From NCBI RefSeq assembly GCF_003925875.1, contig NZ_AP019309.1:1054001-1118000 (forward strand): DNA of 64,000 nucleotides. Reading direction: 5' to 3'. The number at the start of each line of letters is the position of its first letter. Position 1 is the first letter of the stretch. Source of the DNA: Intestinibaculum porci. Its GTDB lineage: Bacteria > Bacillota_I > Bacilli_A > Erysipelotrichales > Coprobacillaceae. Positions 7,326 through 16,755 of the stretch are shown piece after piece. The notes under the pieces were generated by a model. The model saw nothing but the letters and a program-made list of their open reading frames with translations. It was not told the DNA's origin and did no database searches. A program made the position numbers and the translations under genes.

Positions 7326-9083
7326 ATGGAACAAGTCATATCTTATATAAATCAGTTTATTGCCCTTTTGGGTATGAGAAACCTTATTATCATCGGGGTG
7401 ATTCTCGTTCTCTTTATCATTGCGATCGTTATTTATCGCTCGTTGCGTTTAAAGGTTTGTCGCAGTGAAATTGTCGATATTGAAAATCGCATTAATGGGA
7501 TTAAAACATTACCGATCCAGTACCGCTTAGGACGCGTGCAAAGCATTGCGAAAAATATGAAAGAAGTGGCGGCGGAATATCAGGAATTCGCCAAAGATTA
7601 TGATCATATTGTCGACTTCCTGCAAAATGAATTAAATCCTTTGGTCAATGAAGTGGATGAGCAGCTATTTTATGGAAAGCTGCGCGGCGCTAATAAAAAG
7701 ATGGCGAAGTTAAGAGTGATGACAGATCGCTACGAGAAGGAATCGCAGGTCTTACTTAAGAAAATTGAAAAAGTCACGGAAATTGAAAACGTTCAGCGAA
7801 TTGAAATTATTCGCGTGAAAGAAAAATACCGTACTGTGACCAATCAGTATGATGCCATTCGTATCAAAGTGGAAAGCTTTGTTCCAGAAATCAATGAAAT
7901 CTTCAAAAGTATTGATGAAGACTTTGTGAAACTTGAAGGGATGATGAACAATCAGCTCTTTGATGATGCGAAAGCTTTCACTTCGCAGATTGAAGGACGG
8001 ATTGATGCCTTAAGTGAAAGCATGAAAGATTTACCTTCTTATGTTTCCGTGGTGAAGCAGTTACTGCCTTCAAAAGTGGGCAAGGTCAAGAAACTGATTG
8101 AAGATCTTGATGAAGATGCTTATGCGCTTGAAGCGTTAGAAGCGGATGATCGCTTCGCGACGATTGAAGAGGAATTAGAGGAATCGATTGCGTTAGTAAA
8201 GAGCGTCCAAATTAATGAGGCCGGTGCTAAACTAGAATCATTAACGGATCATATTGAATCGTTAGCTGTTGATTTAACGAAAGAAAAGGAATCTTATAAG
8301 AAATTTAAGGAACAGTGGAGCAAGATTACCACGATTGTTGATAAAACGCGTGTTGAATATGATGAATGTTACGAAGACTATCAGGTCTTAAAACAGAAAT
8401 TTGTCATCGATGAAGAGAAGATGACTTTAGTACGTGATTATGATGACTTTAAGCTGATCCTCGATGAATATGCGGATTTAAAAAATAAGCTGGATTCCGG
8501 GGAATTCGCTTATACTGATATGTTAGAAAATGTCGAAGCGATGATTCGCATTGTCACTTCCCATAAGCAGCATATTATTGATTTCATCAAAGGTCGTGAC
8601 AATCTCTATGCTATTGAGAAACGCGCTAATGATGAAATTGAAAACATCAACATTGTCTTATTAGAAATCAAATCAGAAATTAAAAACAATCATTTACCAA
8701 TGATTAATGAATCTTATAAAGATTACATTGCCGACTCTTATGAAAAAGCCAGAGAGATCAAAGCCTATAAAGCAAAGGCACCAGTAAATTTAGAAGAATT
8801 ATCGAAGAAGGTCGATGGGGCACGTGATGTCATTTATAAGCTCTATGACAATGTGCATAACCTGATTATTACCGCGGAGATGGTTGAAGAAGCGATTGTC
8901 TTTGGCAACCGTTACCGTTCTACTTACTTAGAAGTCAATACTGAATTGACCAAAGCCGAAGTGCTTTTTAGAAATGGTGAATATACCAAAGCTTTAGCGG
9001 TGGCGGTCGATATGATTGAAAAGATCCAGCCGGGGTCTTACGAAAAGATGATCAAAAAATCAGAAGCGCGTGCTAGCGCCTAG
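7326..9083 (+). CDS. ezrA: Septation ring formation regulator EzrA
   Basis: Membrane-anchored negative regulator of FtsZ ring assembly. 585 aa: one N-terminal membrane segment (about residues 17-40, LIIIGVILVLFIIAIVIY), then a long cytoplasmic region made almost entirely of charged helical repeats, as in EzrA's spectrin-like bundles. The length matches the family (about 560-590). In Bacillus ezrA also lies next to a cysteine desulfurase gene and near rpsD, and that neighbourhood is retained here. An extended -10 (TGCTAAAAT) lies about 30 bases upstream and GAAAGGATG gives the ribosome site. Confidence 0.92.
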   Translation: MEQVISYINQFIALLGMRNLIIIGVILVLFIIAIVIYRSLRLKVCRSEIVDIENRINGIKTLPIQYRLGRVQSIAKNMKEVAAEYQEFAKDYDHIVDFLQNELNPLVNEVDEQLFYGKLRGANKKMAKLRVMTDRYEKESQVLLKKIEKVTEIENVQRIEIIRVKEKYRTVTNQYDAIRIKVESFVPEINEIFKSIDEDFVKLEGMMNNQLFDDAKAFTSQIEGRIDALSESMKDLPSYVSVVKQLLPSKVGKVKKLIEDLDEDAYALEALEADDRFATIEEELEESIALVKSVQINEAGAKLESLTDHIESLAVDLTKEKESYKKFKEQWSKITTIVDKTRVEYDECYEDYQVLKQKFVIDEEKMTLVRDYDDFKLILDEYADLKNKLDSGEFAYTDMLENVEAMIRIVTSHKQHIIDFIKGRDNLYAIEKRANDEIENINIVLLEIKSEIKNNHLPMINESYKDYIADSYEKAREIKAYKAKAPVNLEELSKKVDGARDVIYKLYDNVHNLIITAEMVEEAIVFGNRYRSTYLEVNTELTKAEVLFRNGEYTKALAVAVDMIEKIQPGSYEKMIKKSEARASA

Positions 9084-9112
9084 AAGGATGTTGTCAATGA
9101 CATCCTTTTTGC
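9083..9112 (+). terminator. ezrA terminator
   Basis: AAGGATG...CATCCTT stem with a TTGTCAATGA-type loop and a trailing T-run directly after the ezrA stop. Confidence 0.75.
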
Positions 9113-9140
9113 TTGTAGAAATGGAGAAATAGTGTAAAAT
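9113..9140 (+). promoter_or_regulatory. Promoter of the cysteine desulfurase-thiI operon
   Basis: -35 TTGTAG (9113-9118), 16 bases, -10 TAAAAT (9135-9140) with an upstream TG. An AGGAGGG ribosome site follows at 9151. Confidence 0.65.
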
Positions 9141-9161
9141 AGGTGTGACCAGGAGGGTAAA

Positions 9162-10298
9162 ATGATTTATTTAGATTATGTTGCAACCACCCCTTTGAGT
9201 GATGAGATTCGTCTCACCTACGAAAAGATTTTAGAAAAATATTTTGCCAATAGTGATAGTGCCTATAGCTTAGGTTATGAAGTCAGCGGACTATTAGACA
9301 ATGCTCGCAGTCATATCGCTTCGTTATTAAAAGTGCGTCCGGATGAATTGATTTTTACATCCTGCGCTTCTGAAGCGAATAATACCGCTATTAAAGGCGT
9401 CTGCTTTCAGTATATGAACCGTGGAAAACATATTATTACGACGGCGGTCGAACATTCATCAGTGATGAATACGTTCAAACAGTTAGAAGAAGTCTTTGGC
9501 TTTGACGTGGATTATATTGGTGTGGATGAAAAAGGCCATCTCAACTTAGAGGAATTAAAAGATAAAATGCGTGAGGATACGATTCTCGTTTCGACGATGT
9601 ATGTTAATAATGAAGTGGGAACGATCAATCCGATTAAGAAAATCAGCCAGATTATTCATGAGAAAAATCCGAAAACCAAATATCATGTGGACTGTGTGCA
9701 GGCGTTAGGCAAACTGCCTATTGATTTAAGCTTATGTGATTTAGCAACTTTTAGTGCCCATAAGATCTTTGGTTTAAAAGGCAGCGGTCTGCTTTATAAA
9801 AATCATCATACGACGATTGTTCCATTAATTAATGGCGGTCAGCAGGAATTTGGTTTACGCGGCGGGACTTCAAATGCGGCCACTTATATTGTTCTCGCTA
9901 AGACGATGCGCCTCGCTTTAGAAAAACAAGAGGAACATTACCAATATGTTGCTTCATTAAATGCTTTTATGCGTGAAGAATTACATAAACGTGATGGTAT
10001 TGTCATTAACTCTAGTGAAGATGCTTCACCCTTTATTTTAAATATTTCTGTGCCGCATTATAAACCAGAAGTCATTGTTCATGACTTGGAAAGCAGCGGT
10101 ATTTATATTTCTACACGCTCGGCCTGTACGTCTAAGAAAACGGAGATTTCCCATACTTTAGCCGCCATGCATTTAGATGAAGAAGTCGCTAAAAGCGCGC
10201 TGCGTATTTCTTTTGCACACGTAACGACCAAAGAAGAATGTGTAACCTTCTTAAAGGCGCTTGATCAATCATTAGAAAGGGTAAAGAAACAAAGATAA
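9162..10298 (+). CDS. Cysteine desulfurase (NifS/IscS family, NifZ type)
   Basis: PLP enzyme that takes sulfur from cysteine as a persulfide for transfer to ThiI. 378 aa. PLP lysine K201 in SAHKIFGLKGSG and catalytic cysteine C322 in STRSACTSKKTE are intact; HSSVMNTF holds the PLP-stacking histidine region. The usual LDNAATTP reads LDYVATTP here, a conservative oddity. Its stop overlaps the thiI start by one base (TAATG), indicating translational coupling. In Bacillus the equivalent partner of ThiI is NifZ; the adjacency supports tRNA s4U and possibly thiamine sulfur supply. Confidence 0.93.
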   Translation: MIYLDYVATTPLSDEIRLTYEKILEKYFANSDSAYSLGYEVSGLLDNARSHIASLLKVRPDELIFTSCASEANNTAIKGVCFQYMNRGKHIITTAVEHSSVMNTFKQLEEVFGFDVDYIGVDEKGHLNLEELKDKMREDTILVSTMYVNNEVGTINPIKKISQIIHEKNPKTKYHVDCVQALGKLPIDLSLCDLATFSAHKIFGLKGSGLLYKNHHTTIVPLINGGQQEFGLRGGTSNAATYIVLAKTMRLALEKQEEHYQYVASLNAFMREELHKRDGIVINSSEDASPFILNISVPHYKPEVIVHDLESSGIYISTRSACTSKKTEISHTLAAMHLDEEVAKSALRISFAHVTTKEECVTFLKALDQSLERVKKQR

Positions 10299-11500
10299 TG
10301 CAAGCAAATCATATTATTGTCCGCTTTGGTGAATTAACGACCAAAGGGAAAAACAGAAAAACATTTACACGTAAATTATTAAAAAACACCAAAGAAATTT
10401 TAAAGCCATTTGATAAGTTAACGTATGAATTAACATACGATCATATCTTTATTTTACTAAATGGCGAAGATCCGCAGGCGGTAGCAGAAAAACTGAAAAC
10501 AGTTTTTGGGATTCATTCGTTCTCCCTTTGTTACAAAGTGGAACATGATTTAGAAGCTGTTAAAGAAGTGGCAGCCCAGATTATTAATCAGGATGCGGGG
10601 AAGACTTTTAAAATTGAAACCAAACGTAATGATAAGTCCTTCCCAATGACCTCGATTGAAATGAACAAAGCGATTGCGGGTTATGTTTTCCACCATACTG
10701 ATAAAGATTTAAAGGTTGATGTGCATCATCCGGAAATTTTAGTGAAAGTGGAATTCCGTAAGGACTATGCTTATGTTATGGATAATGTCGTCATGGGAGC
10801 TGGCGGTTATCCCGTCGGCATCGGCGGAAAGGCTTTATTAATGCTTTCGGGCGGTATCGATTCACCGGTGGCGGCGTACTTGACAATGAAACGTGGTGTA
10901 GACTTAGAGATGATCCACTATGCATCACCACCTTATACAAATGATTTAGCACGTGAAAAAGTGTTAGATTTGGTCAATGTGTTACGTCACTATACTCATG
11001 GCAAAATGACCGTGCATATTATCCCATTTACCAAATTACAGTTATCGGTTTATGATCACTGCGATGAATCTTATGCGATGACGGTCATGCGTCGGATGAT
11101 GTATCGCATTGCGGAAGGCTTAGCCCAGGAAATTGGTGCCAAAGCGATCGTCAATGGGGAGTCGATTGGTCAGGTAGCGAGTCAGACTTTAGATTCAATG
11201 AATACGATCAATGCCGTCATTACAACGCCGGTCATTCGTCCCGTCGCTTGCTTAGACAAGTTAGAAATTATTAAGATTGCGGAAAAGATTGGCACTTATG
11301 ATATTTCTATTCGTCCGTTTGAGGATTGCTGTACTATTTTCACGCCGCATAATCCAGCGACGAAACCAAAGATTTATCGCTGTGAAGAGTATGAAAAGAA
11401 TTGGGATTTCGCCTCTCAGGTTGCGGATTGTATTAAAAATCGTGAAACAATTGTCATCGATGAAAACTATAAAAATGACGATGAATTAGACTTATTTTAA
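10298..11500 (+). CDS. thiI: tRNA 4-thiouridine synthase ThiI
   Basis: Adenylates tRNA U8 and inserts sulfur to make 4-thiouridine. 400 aa: ferredoxin-like and THUMP domains over the first 165 residues, then the PP-loop pyrophosphatase motif SGGIDS at 184-189. The C-terminal rhodanese domain of enterobacterial ThiI is absent, as is normal for Firmicutes. EDCCTIFTP near residue 342 supplies the conserved cysteine region. Coupled to the desulfurase gene by a one-base overlap. Confidence 0.95.
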   Translation: MQANHIIVRFGELTTKGKNRKTFTRKLLKNTKEILKPFDKLTYELTYDHIFILLNGEDPQAVAEKLKTVFGIHSFSLCYKVEHDLEAVKEVAAQIINQDAGKTFKIETKRNDKSFPMTSIEMNKAIAGYVFHHTDKDLKVDVHHPEILVKVEFRKDYAYVMDNVVMGAGGYPVGIGGKALLMLSGGIDSPVAAYLTMKRGVDLEMIHYASPPYTNDLAREKVLDLVNVLRHYTHGKMTVHIIPFTKLQLSVYDHCDESYAMTVMRRMMYRIAEGLAQEIGAKAIVNGESIGQVASQTLDSMNTINAVITTPVIRPVACLDKLEIIKIAEKIGTYDISIRPFEDCCTIFTPHNPATKPKIYRCEEYEKNWDFASQVADCIKNRETIVIDENYKNDDELDLF

Positions 11501-11502
11501 TG

Positions 11503-11528
11503 AGAAGCAGGGGAACCTGCTTTTTAAT
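11503..11528 (+). terminator. thiI terminator
   Basis: AAGCAGG/CCTGCTT stem with a GGAA loop followed by T's, three bases after the thiI stop. Confidence 0.8.
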
Positions 11529-11619
11529 ATATAAATATTCATCTGAAAAGGCTTCCAAAATAACCTAAAAAGTGGTAAATTTTTAAGGTAACAGGAATTA
11601 AACTTAGGAGGATACAAAT

Positions 11620-12840
11620 ATGGCAAAAGTTATGGCAGTCAATGCCGGAAGTTCATCTTTAAAATTCCAGCTTTTTGAAATGCCTGAAGAAACCGTTATT
11701 ACTTCAGGGGTTGTCGAAAGAATTGGTCAGGAGATGGGCAGCTTTACAATTAAATATAATGGAGAAAAGAAAGTGATGGAACAGCCGGTACCAGATCATA
11801 AAGTAGCGGTTGACTTATTACTTGAAGCACTGGTCTCATTACATATCGTTAATCAGTTAAGTGAAATCAGTGCAGTGGGACATCGTATTGTCCAAGGTGG
11901 TCCTTACTTTAATGATAGTGCCATCGTTGATGATGATGTCGTTGCAAAAGTAGAAGAACTTGCAGAATTAGCACCATTACATAACCCAGCTCATTTAGTT
12001 GGTTATCGTGCATTCAAGGAAGCTTTACCTAACGCCGGGGAAGTCTTCACTTTTGATACCGCATTCCACCAGAGTATGGATGAAGAACGTTATCTTTATC
12101 CTTTACCATATGAATATTATACTGATTTAAAAGTGCGTAAATACGGGGCTCATGGGACTTCTCATAAATATGTTTCTGAGCAGCTTATTCAATTATTGGG
12201 CAATCCAAAACATTCGCGTGTCATTGTCTGTCATTTAGGCAACGGAGCTTCTTTATCTGCTGTTCAGGATGGCAAATGCGTCGATACCTCAATGGGCTTT
12301 ACGCCATTAGCCGGGGTTATGATGGGCGGCCGCTGCGGCAGCGTCGATCCTTCAATCATGCCTTACTTATGTAAGAAACTGAATAAAACACCAGATGAAA
12401 TCTTAGATATCTACAACCATGAATCAGGGATGAAAGGTGTCTCTGGCATTTCTTCTGATTCGCGTGATATTGAAAATGCGTTATTCAATAAAGATGGCAA
12501 ATCAACACCTGAACAGATTGATCGCGCGTTAAAAACCTCTTTACTTTATGCGCGCATTGTTTCTAAATACATTGGTGCATACTATACTGAACTTGGCGGC
12601 TGCGATGCGATTGCCTTCACCGCTGGGGTTGGTGAAAATGCGGCTTACTTAAGACGACTGATCATCGATAACTGTTCGCGCGCTTTATCAGTTTTCTTAG
12701 ACGAAGAAGAAAACAACCGCCGCGTAGATGGCAATCATCTGATTTCAAATGAATTCTCAAAGATTGAAGTTTATGTCATTCCAACAAATGAAGAAGTCAT
12801 GATTGCTCGTGATACGGTGAGATTATTAAATATTCGATAA
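11620..12840 (+). CDS. ackA: Acetate kinase
   Basis: Makes ATP and acetate from acetyl phosphate, the last step of acetate fermentation. 406 aa with family motifs NAGSSSLKFQ at the N-terminus, GHRIVQGG near 87, FDTAFHQ near 147, CHLGNGAS near 205 and FTAGVGENA near 329. The motif usually reading MGTRxG is MMGGRCGSVDP here. A strong TTAGGAGG ribosome site precedes the ATG. No pta gene is adjacent, so phosphotransacetylase must be elsewhere. Confidence 0.97.
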   Translation: MAKVMAVNAGSSSLKFQLFEMPEETVITSGVVERIGQEMGSFTIKYNGEKKVMEQPVPDHKVAVDLLLEALVSLHIVNQLSEISAVGHRIVQGGPYFNDSAIVDDDVVAKVEELAELAPLHNPAHLVGYRAFKEALPNAGEVFTFDTAFHQSMDEERYLYPLPYEYYTDLKVRKYGAHGTSHKYVSEQLIQLLGNPKHSRVIVCHLGNGASLSAVQDGKCVDTSMGFTPLAGVMMGGRCGSVDPSIMPYLCKKLNKTPDEILDIYNHESGMKGVSGISSDSRDIENALFNKDGKSTPEQIDRALKTSLLYARIVSKYIGAYYTELGGCDAIAFTAGVGENAAYLRRLIIDNCSRALSVFLDEEENNRRVDGNHLISNEFSKIEVYVIPTNEEVMIARDTVRLLNIR

Positions 12841-12852
12841 GGGGGCATACCT

Positions 12853-13638
12853 ATGGATACACCATCCATTAAAGCCGTCTTCTTTGACATTGATGGAACC
12901 CTTGTGAGCTTCAAAACTCACAAGGTTTCTTCATGTGTCGTGACGGCTTTAAAAAAATTACAAAAACAAGGCATCAAAATCTTTGTGGCAACGGGCCGGG
13001 GGAAAGATGGTTTAGCAGTGATTAAGGATATTCCTTTTGATGGTTATATCACTTTAAATGGTCAGTTTTGTTTTACGCAAGAGAGAATTATTTATGAAAA
13101 CTTTATTGCTCGTAATGAACTGGCTATTTTATTAGATGAACTCAAAAAAGAGCCGTTCCCATGTGGCTTTACAATGAAAAATGGGAAAGTCTTTAACTAT
13201 CGTGATCAGCGCGTTGATGCGATTCATGCAATCACTCATAATGACAATCAGCCGGCCGGAGATGTTTCGCACGTTTTAGACGAAAAAGTTTATCAATGTA
13301 TGTGTTTTATTGATGAGAAAAAGGAAAAGCAGCTGCTTGCGAAAATGAAAAACTGCACGTCAGGACGCTGGCATCCGCTCTTTACCGATATTTCTCCCCT
13401 TGGCGGCACCAAACAAAATGGCATTGATCAGTTCTTAAAGTATTATGATATTGATTTAAGCGAAACAATGGCTTTTGGTGATGGCGGGAATGATGTGGCG
13501 ATGTTAAAGCATGTCGCCTATGCGGTTGCGATGGGCAATGGTGAAGAGGCTGTCAAAGAAATCGCTGATTATGTGACTGACAGCGTTGATGAAGATGGCG
13601 TTGTCACAGCGCTTCATCATTTCCACCTGCTTTCCTAA
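12853..13638 (+). CDS. HAD-superfamily Cof-type phosphatase
   Basis: 261-aa HAD-IIB phosphatase. Motif I FFDIDGTLVSF is at the start, motif II ATGRGKDGL near residue 48, and motif IV AFGDGGNDVAML near 206. Substrate unknown. It lies 12 bases after ackA in the same direction and may be cotranscribed. A perfect 9-bp inverted repeat lies within codons 16-25 (12900-12925), just after motif I. It is distinct from the HAD gene at 1832-2629. Confidence 0.88.
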   Translation: MDTPSIKAVFFDIDGTLVSFKTHKVSSCVVTALKKLQKQGIKIFVATGRGKDGLAVIKDIPFDGYITLNGQFCFTQERIIYENFIARNELAILLDELKKEPFPCGFTMKNGKVFNYRDQRVDAIHAITHNDNQPAGDVSHVLDEKVYQCMCFIDEKKEKQLLAKMKNCTSGRWHPLFTDISPLGGTKQNGIDQFLKYYDIDLSETMAFGDGGNDVAMLKHVAYAVAMGNGEEAVKEIADYVTDSVDEDGVVTALHHFHLLS

Positions 13639-13671
13639 GGGTTTTGTGGTATGATGATGGCGGTGATAAAA

Positions 13672-14616
13672 ATGAAAGAAATATTAGAAAAAGTCAAAGC
13701 TTATAAACAAATTCTCGTTTATCGACATGTCAATCCGGATTTAGATGCTTTTGGCTCACAGTTTGGTTTAACACTCTTTTTAAAAGAGAATTTTCCTGAT
13801 AAGCATATTGTGGCGATGGGAGATTTCTCTTCGCCCACCAAGAAGTTATATCCTTATGAAGAAAAGGACGTTCCTGATGAGGAAAAGAGCTTAGCAATCA
13901 TCGTTGATACCGCCAATCGTGAACGCATTGATGGGGATCTCTCATTAGCTTTTGAAAAGATTAAGATCGATCATCATCTGATTGTCGATCAGTATGGTGA
14001 TCTCAATATTGTGGATGAAAAAGCCTCTTCCTGCGCCCAGGTGATTACCAGCTTATATCAAAGTGTCGAGGATGATTACACCCTTTCTAAAGAAGCTGCC
14101 AGCTGTCTGTATTTAGGGATTGTTGGAGATTCTAACCGATTCCTTTATCGCAATACCGATGAACGTACCTTTCAAGCAGCGAGCACACTGCTTAAACATG
14201 GCGTTGATATAGAAGCGTTATATAAACGTTTATATTTACGACCAGAACGTGATTTACAGGTGACAAAATTTATCTTAAACAACTATCAGGTAGAAAATAA
14301 GGTCGCTTATTACATCTTAAAAGATGAAGATTTACAAACTTTACAAATCAGTCGTGAAGAAGGGTCAAACTATGTCAATACGCTCGCTAATATTGAAGAG
14401 TTTGCCATTTGGGTAGCCGTTACAGAAAATACCAAGGATCATAATGTTCGGGTTTCTATCCGTTCTCGTGAAGTGCCCATTAATACGATCGCCAGCGCTT
14501 TTCATGGTGGCGGGCACGCATTAGCGAGCGGGGCTACATTAAGCAGCTTTGAAGAGCTGCCAGCATTAATTAAAGCATTAGGAGAAGCGGCTGCTTCTTA
14601 TCAGAAGGATGAGTAA
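13672..14616 (+). CDS. nrnA: DHH/DHHA1 phosphoesterase, NrnA-like
   Basis: Bifunctional oligoribonuclease (nanoRNase) and pAp-phosphatase family. 314 aa from the ATG at 13672, which has GGCGGTGAT upstream; the ATG triplet run at 13651 overlaps a plausible -10 (TATGAT) and lacks a ribosome site. Metal-binding motifs are visible: HVNPDLDAFGSQ, IIVDTANRERIDG, KIDHHLIVD (DHH) and C-terminal GGGHALASGATL (DHHA1). Degrades 2-5-nt RNAs left by RNA turnover and pAp from sulfur assimilation, by family knowledge. Confidence 0.92.
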   Translation: MKEILEKVKAYKQILVYRHVNPDLDAFGSQFGLTLFLKENFPDKHIVAMGDFSSPTKKLYPYEEKDVPDEEKSLAIIVDTANRERIDGDLSLAFEKIKIDHHLIVDQYGDLNIVDEKASSCAQVITSLYQSVEDDYTLSKEAASCLYLGIVGDSNRFLYRNTDERTFQAASTLLKHGVDIEALYKRLYLRPERDLQVTKFILNNYQVENKVAYYILKDEDLQTLQISREEGSNYVNTLANIEEFAIWVAVTENTKDHNVRVSIRSREVPINTIASAFHGGGHALASGATLSSFEELPALIKALGEAAASYQKDE

Positions 14617-14631
14617 TTTCATCCTTTTTTC
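14605..14631 (+). terminator. nrnA terminator
   Basis: AAGGATGA/TTCATCCTT stem overlapping the end of nrnA, followed by six T's. Confidence 0.75.
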
Positions 14632-14693
14632 GCTTGTTTTATAGGGACAAAGACCATATCTATGATATAATTATTAAATAAGGGGGTGTTTTT

Positions 14694-15371
14694 TTGAAAT
14701 CGAAAATAATGATTGTCGATGATGAAGCAGACATTCGTGCATTAGTCCGCTTTTATTTAGAAAAAGAAGGTTTTGAATGTATTGAAGCAAGCGGTGGTGA
14801 AGAAGCGATCGCAGTTGTTGAAAACCAGTATATAGATTTAGCCATTGTAGATGTCATGATGCCGGGGATGGATGGCTTTGAGCTTGTCGAAGCGATGCAC
14901 CAGTATCGTGAATTTCCAGTGATTATGTTAACGGCGAAAGCCCAGTCAAAAGATAAACTGAGAGGCTTTTCTTTAGGAATCGATGACTATGTCACAAAGC
15001 CTTTTGATCCAGAAGAACTGTTAGCGCGTATTCGTGTCATTTTAAAGCGTTATAACGTTAATGCCTCAAATATTGTCAAATTAGGTGATGTCGTCTTTGA
15101 TGGTGATAAATATGAAGTGCGTTATAAAGATGAAACGATTCATCTGCCCTTAAAACAGTTTGAGCTGGCTTTTGAATTAGCGAAAAATCCTAATCAGATC
15201 TTTACCCGTGAACAGCTGATTGAAAAGATCTGGGGGATGGACTATGAAGGCTTTGACCGCACAGTCGATGTCCATATTAAGCGTATTCGTGAAAATTTAG
15301 GGCATTTGCCAGGCTTTAAAGTGGTAACGGTACGTGGCCTTGGCTATAAGATTGAGGTTGATGACAAGTGA
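14694..15371 (+). CDS. OmpR/PhoB-family response regulator
   Basis: 225 aa: receiver domain with DDE acidic pocket (VDDEAD), phosphoacceptor aspartate in AIVDVMMPGMDG (about residue 52) and KPFDPEELLARI, followed by a winged-helix DNA-binding domain ending in VTVRGLGYKIE. The start is TTG at 14694, preceded by AGGGGGTG at 5-8 bases; no ATG fits. TGATATAAT gives an extended -10 about 25 bases upstream. Overlaps the sensor kinase gene by four bases (GTGA). The controlled genes cannot be inferred from the window. Confidence 0.95.
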   Translation: MKSKIMIVDDEADIRALVRFYLEKEGFECIEASGGEEAIAVVENQYIDLAIVDVMMPGMDGFELVEAMHQYREFPVIMLTAKAQSKDKLRGFSLGIDDYVTKPFDPEELLARIRVILKRYNVNASNIVKLGDVVFDGDKYEVRYKDETIHLPLKQFELAFELAKNPNQIFTREQLIEKIWGMDYEGFDRTVDVHIKRIRENLGHLPGFKVVTVRGLGYKIEVDDK

Positions 15372-16753
15372 TCAAATCCGTCTATGGCAAACTGTTTTTA
15401 GGCTTTGTAGCCACTATTGTAATCAGTTTTATGATCACCGGGATGTTCGCTTTTCACCAAAGCAAAGCGGACACGACCACGCTCGCCTCTGGCGAACTGG
15501 GAAAATCCAGCGAACATATCTCGGATTTAGTTGAACGCATTTCAAAAGATGATCTGTATAAGATTTTAAGTGATTATTCGCAGACGTCAGAGTTAAACTT
15601 CGATTTACGCTCTGATCGTCTCAAAATGTCTTATGGACATTTTGATCGCAATGTGAAATTGAGTGAAAAACAGGTTTCCTATTTGCAAAGCCATGTTGGT
15701 AAGTCGATTACGAATATGGTGGGAACGAAGATTGCTTATGCGAAATCTTTTAATATCAATAATCGAGTTTATGTTATTTGTGTGCAAAAGGACTCTAGCG
15801 ATACCCAAAAGACATATCTGACCAGCTATATTTTAGCGGGGATTATTCTTTTTATTGCCGGGTCTTTAATCTTCTTGGTTGTTTCTGATTTTATTGTCAA
15901 ACCTATTTCAGAGTTAACCAAAGCAACGAATGAACTGGGTAAAGGCAATTACAATGTCCGCGTCAATTATGCTGGCGATGATGAGATTGCAAAATTAAAT
16001 AATGCCTTTAATCAGATGGCCATTCAGCTTGCAAAGCAGGAAGAAACCCGTCAGCAGTTTATTAGTGATGTCTCCCATGAGTTCCAGACGCCGCTAACGG
16101 CCATTGGCGGTTTTGCGAATATCCTGATGACCGAGAATTTACCAGATGATCAGCGTAAGAAATATGCAGAAATTATTTTAAGTAATTCTAAGCGTCTTTC
16201 TACATTATCGAAAAACATGTTACAGTTAGCGACGCTAGAGGGCGATGATACCAAACTTGATAAGAGTTCTTATTCCTTGATTGCCCAATTGAACCGGGTC
16301 ATTGAAACGCAGGATTATTCTGCGTTATTAAAGGATATTGAGATTGAATTTATCAAGCCGCGCGGGGATCTGATGGTGGAAGCGGATGAATCGCGAATGG
16401 AACAGGTTTGGACCAATCTTATCAATAATGCCATCAAATATACTAAAGAACATGGTGTGATCACCGTGGAAGTGAAAAAATCAGGCAGTAATGTCATTGT
16501 CAATATTCAGGATACGGGCATCGGCATGAGCAAGGAGACCATTTCACATATCTTTGAGCGTTTCTATCGTGATGATAAATCAAGGGCCATTGAAGGCAAT
16601 GGCTTAGGCTTAGCGATTGTGGCTCGGATCATTTCTTTGCATGGCTTTACTTTAGATGTGCAGAGCCAGGAAGATGTCGGCTCGATCTTCAGTGTGAAGA
16701 TGCCGCTTTATGTGAAACGTTTAGCACCAAGATTTAATGAAAAGAAGGAATAA
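15368..16753 (+). CDS. Sensor histidine kinase (HisKA/HATPase, HAMP)
   Basis: 461-aa membrane kinase partner of the preceding regulator. Membrane segments at about residues 9-29 and 155-175 flank an extracellular sensor of about 125 residues; HAMP follows (LTKATNELGKGNYNVRV). H-box is SDVSHEFQTPLTAIGGF near 234; ATP-binding N, G1, F and G2 boxes appear as NLINNAIKYTKEHG, DTGIGMS, FERFYRDDKSR and GNGLGLAI. The GTG start overlaps the regulator's stop. The ligand is unknown. BaeS/YycG-like organisation. Confidence 0.94.
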   Translation: MIKSVYGKLFLGFVATIVISFMITGMFAFHQSKADTTTLASGELGKSSEHISDLVERISKDDLYKILSDYSQTSELNFDLRSDRLKMSYGHFDRNVKLSEKQVSYLQSHVGKSITNMVGTKIAYAKSFNINNRVYVICVQKDSSDTQKTYLTSYILAGIILFIAGSLIFLVVSDFIVKPISELTKATNELGKGNYNVRVNYAGDDEIAKLNNAFNQMAIQLAKQEETRQQFISDVSHEFQTPLTAIGGFANILMTENLPDDQRKKYAEIILSNSKRLSTLSKNMLQLATLEGDDTKLDKSSYSLIAQLNRVIETQDYSALLKDIEIEFIKPRGDLMVEADESRMEQVWTNLINNAIKYTKEHGVITVEVKKSGSNVIVNIQDTGIGMSKETISHIFERFYRDDKSRAIEGNGLGLAIVARIISLHGFTLDVQSQEDVGSIFSVKMPLYVKRLAPRFNEKKE

Positions 16754-16755
16754 GC

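Noticed and set aside
13651-13671. Upstream start for nrnA at 13651
   Set aside because: The triplet lies in a TATGAT promoter-like element and lacks a ribosome site; 13672 is better placed.
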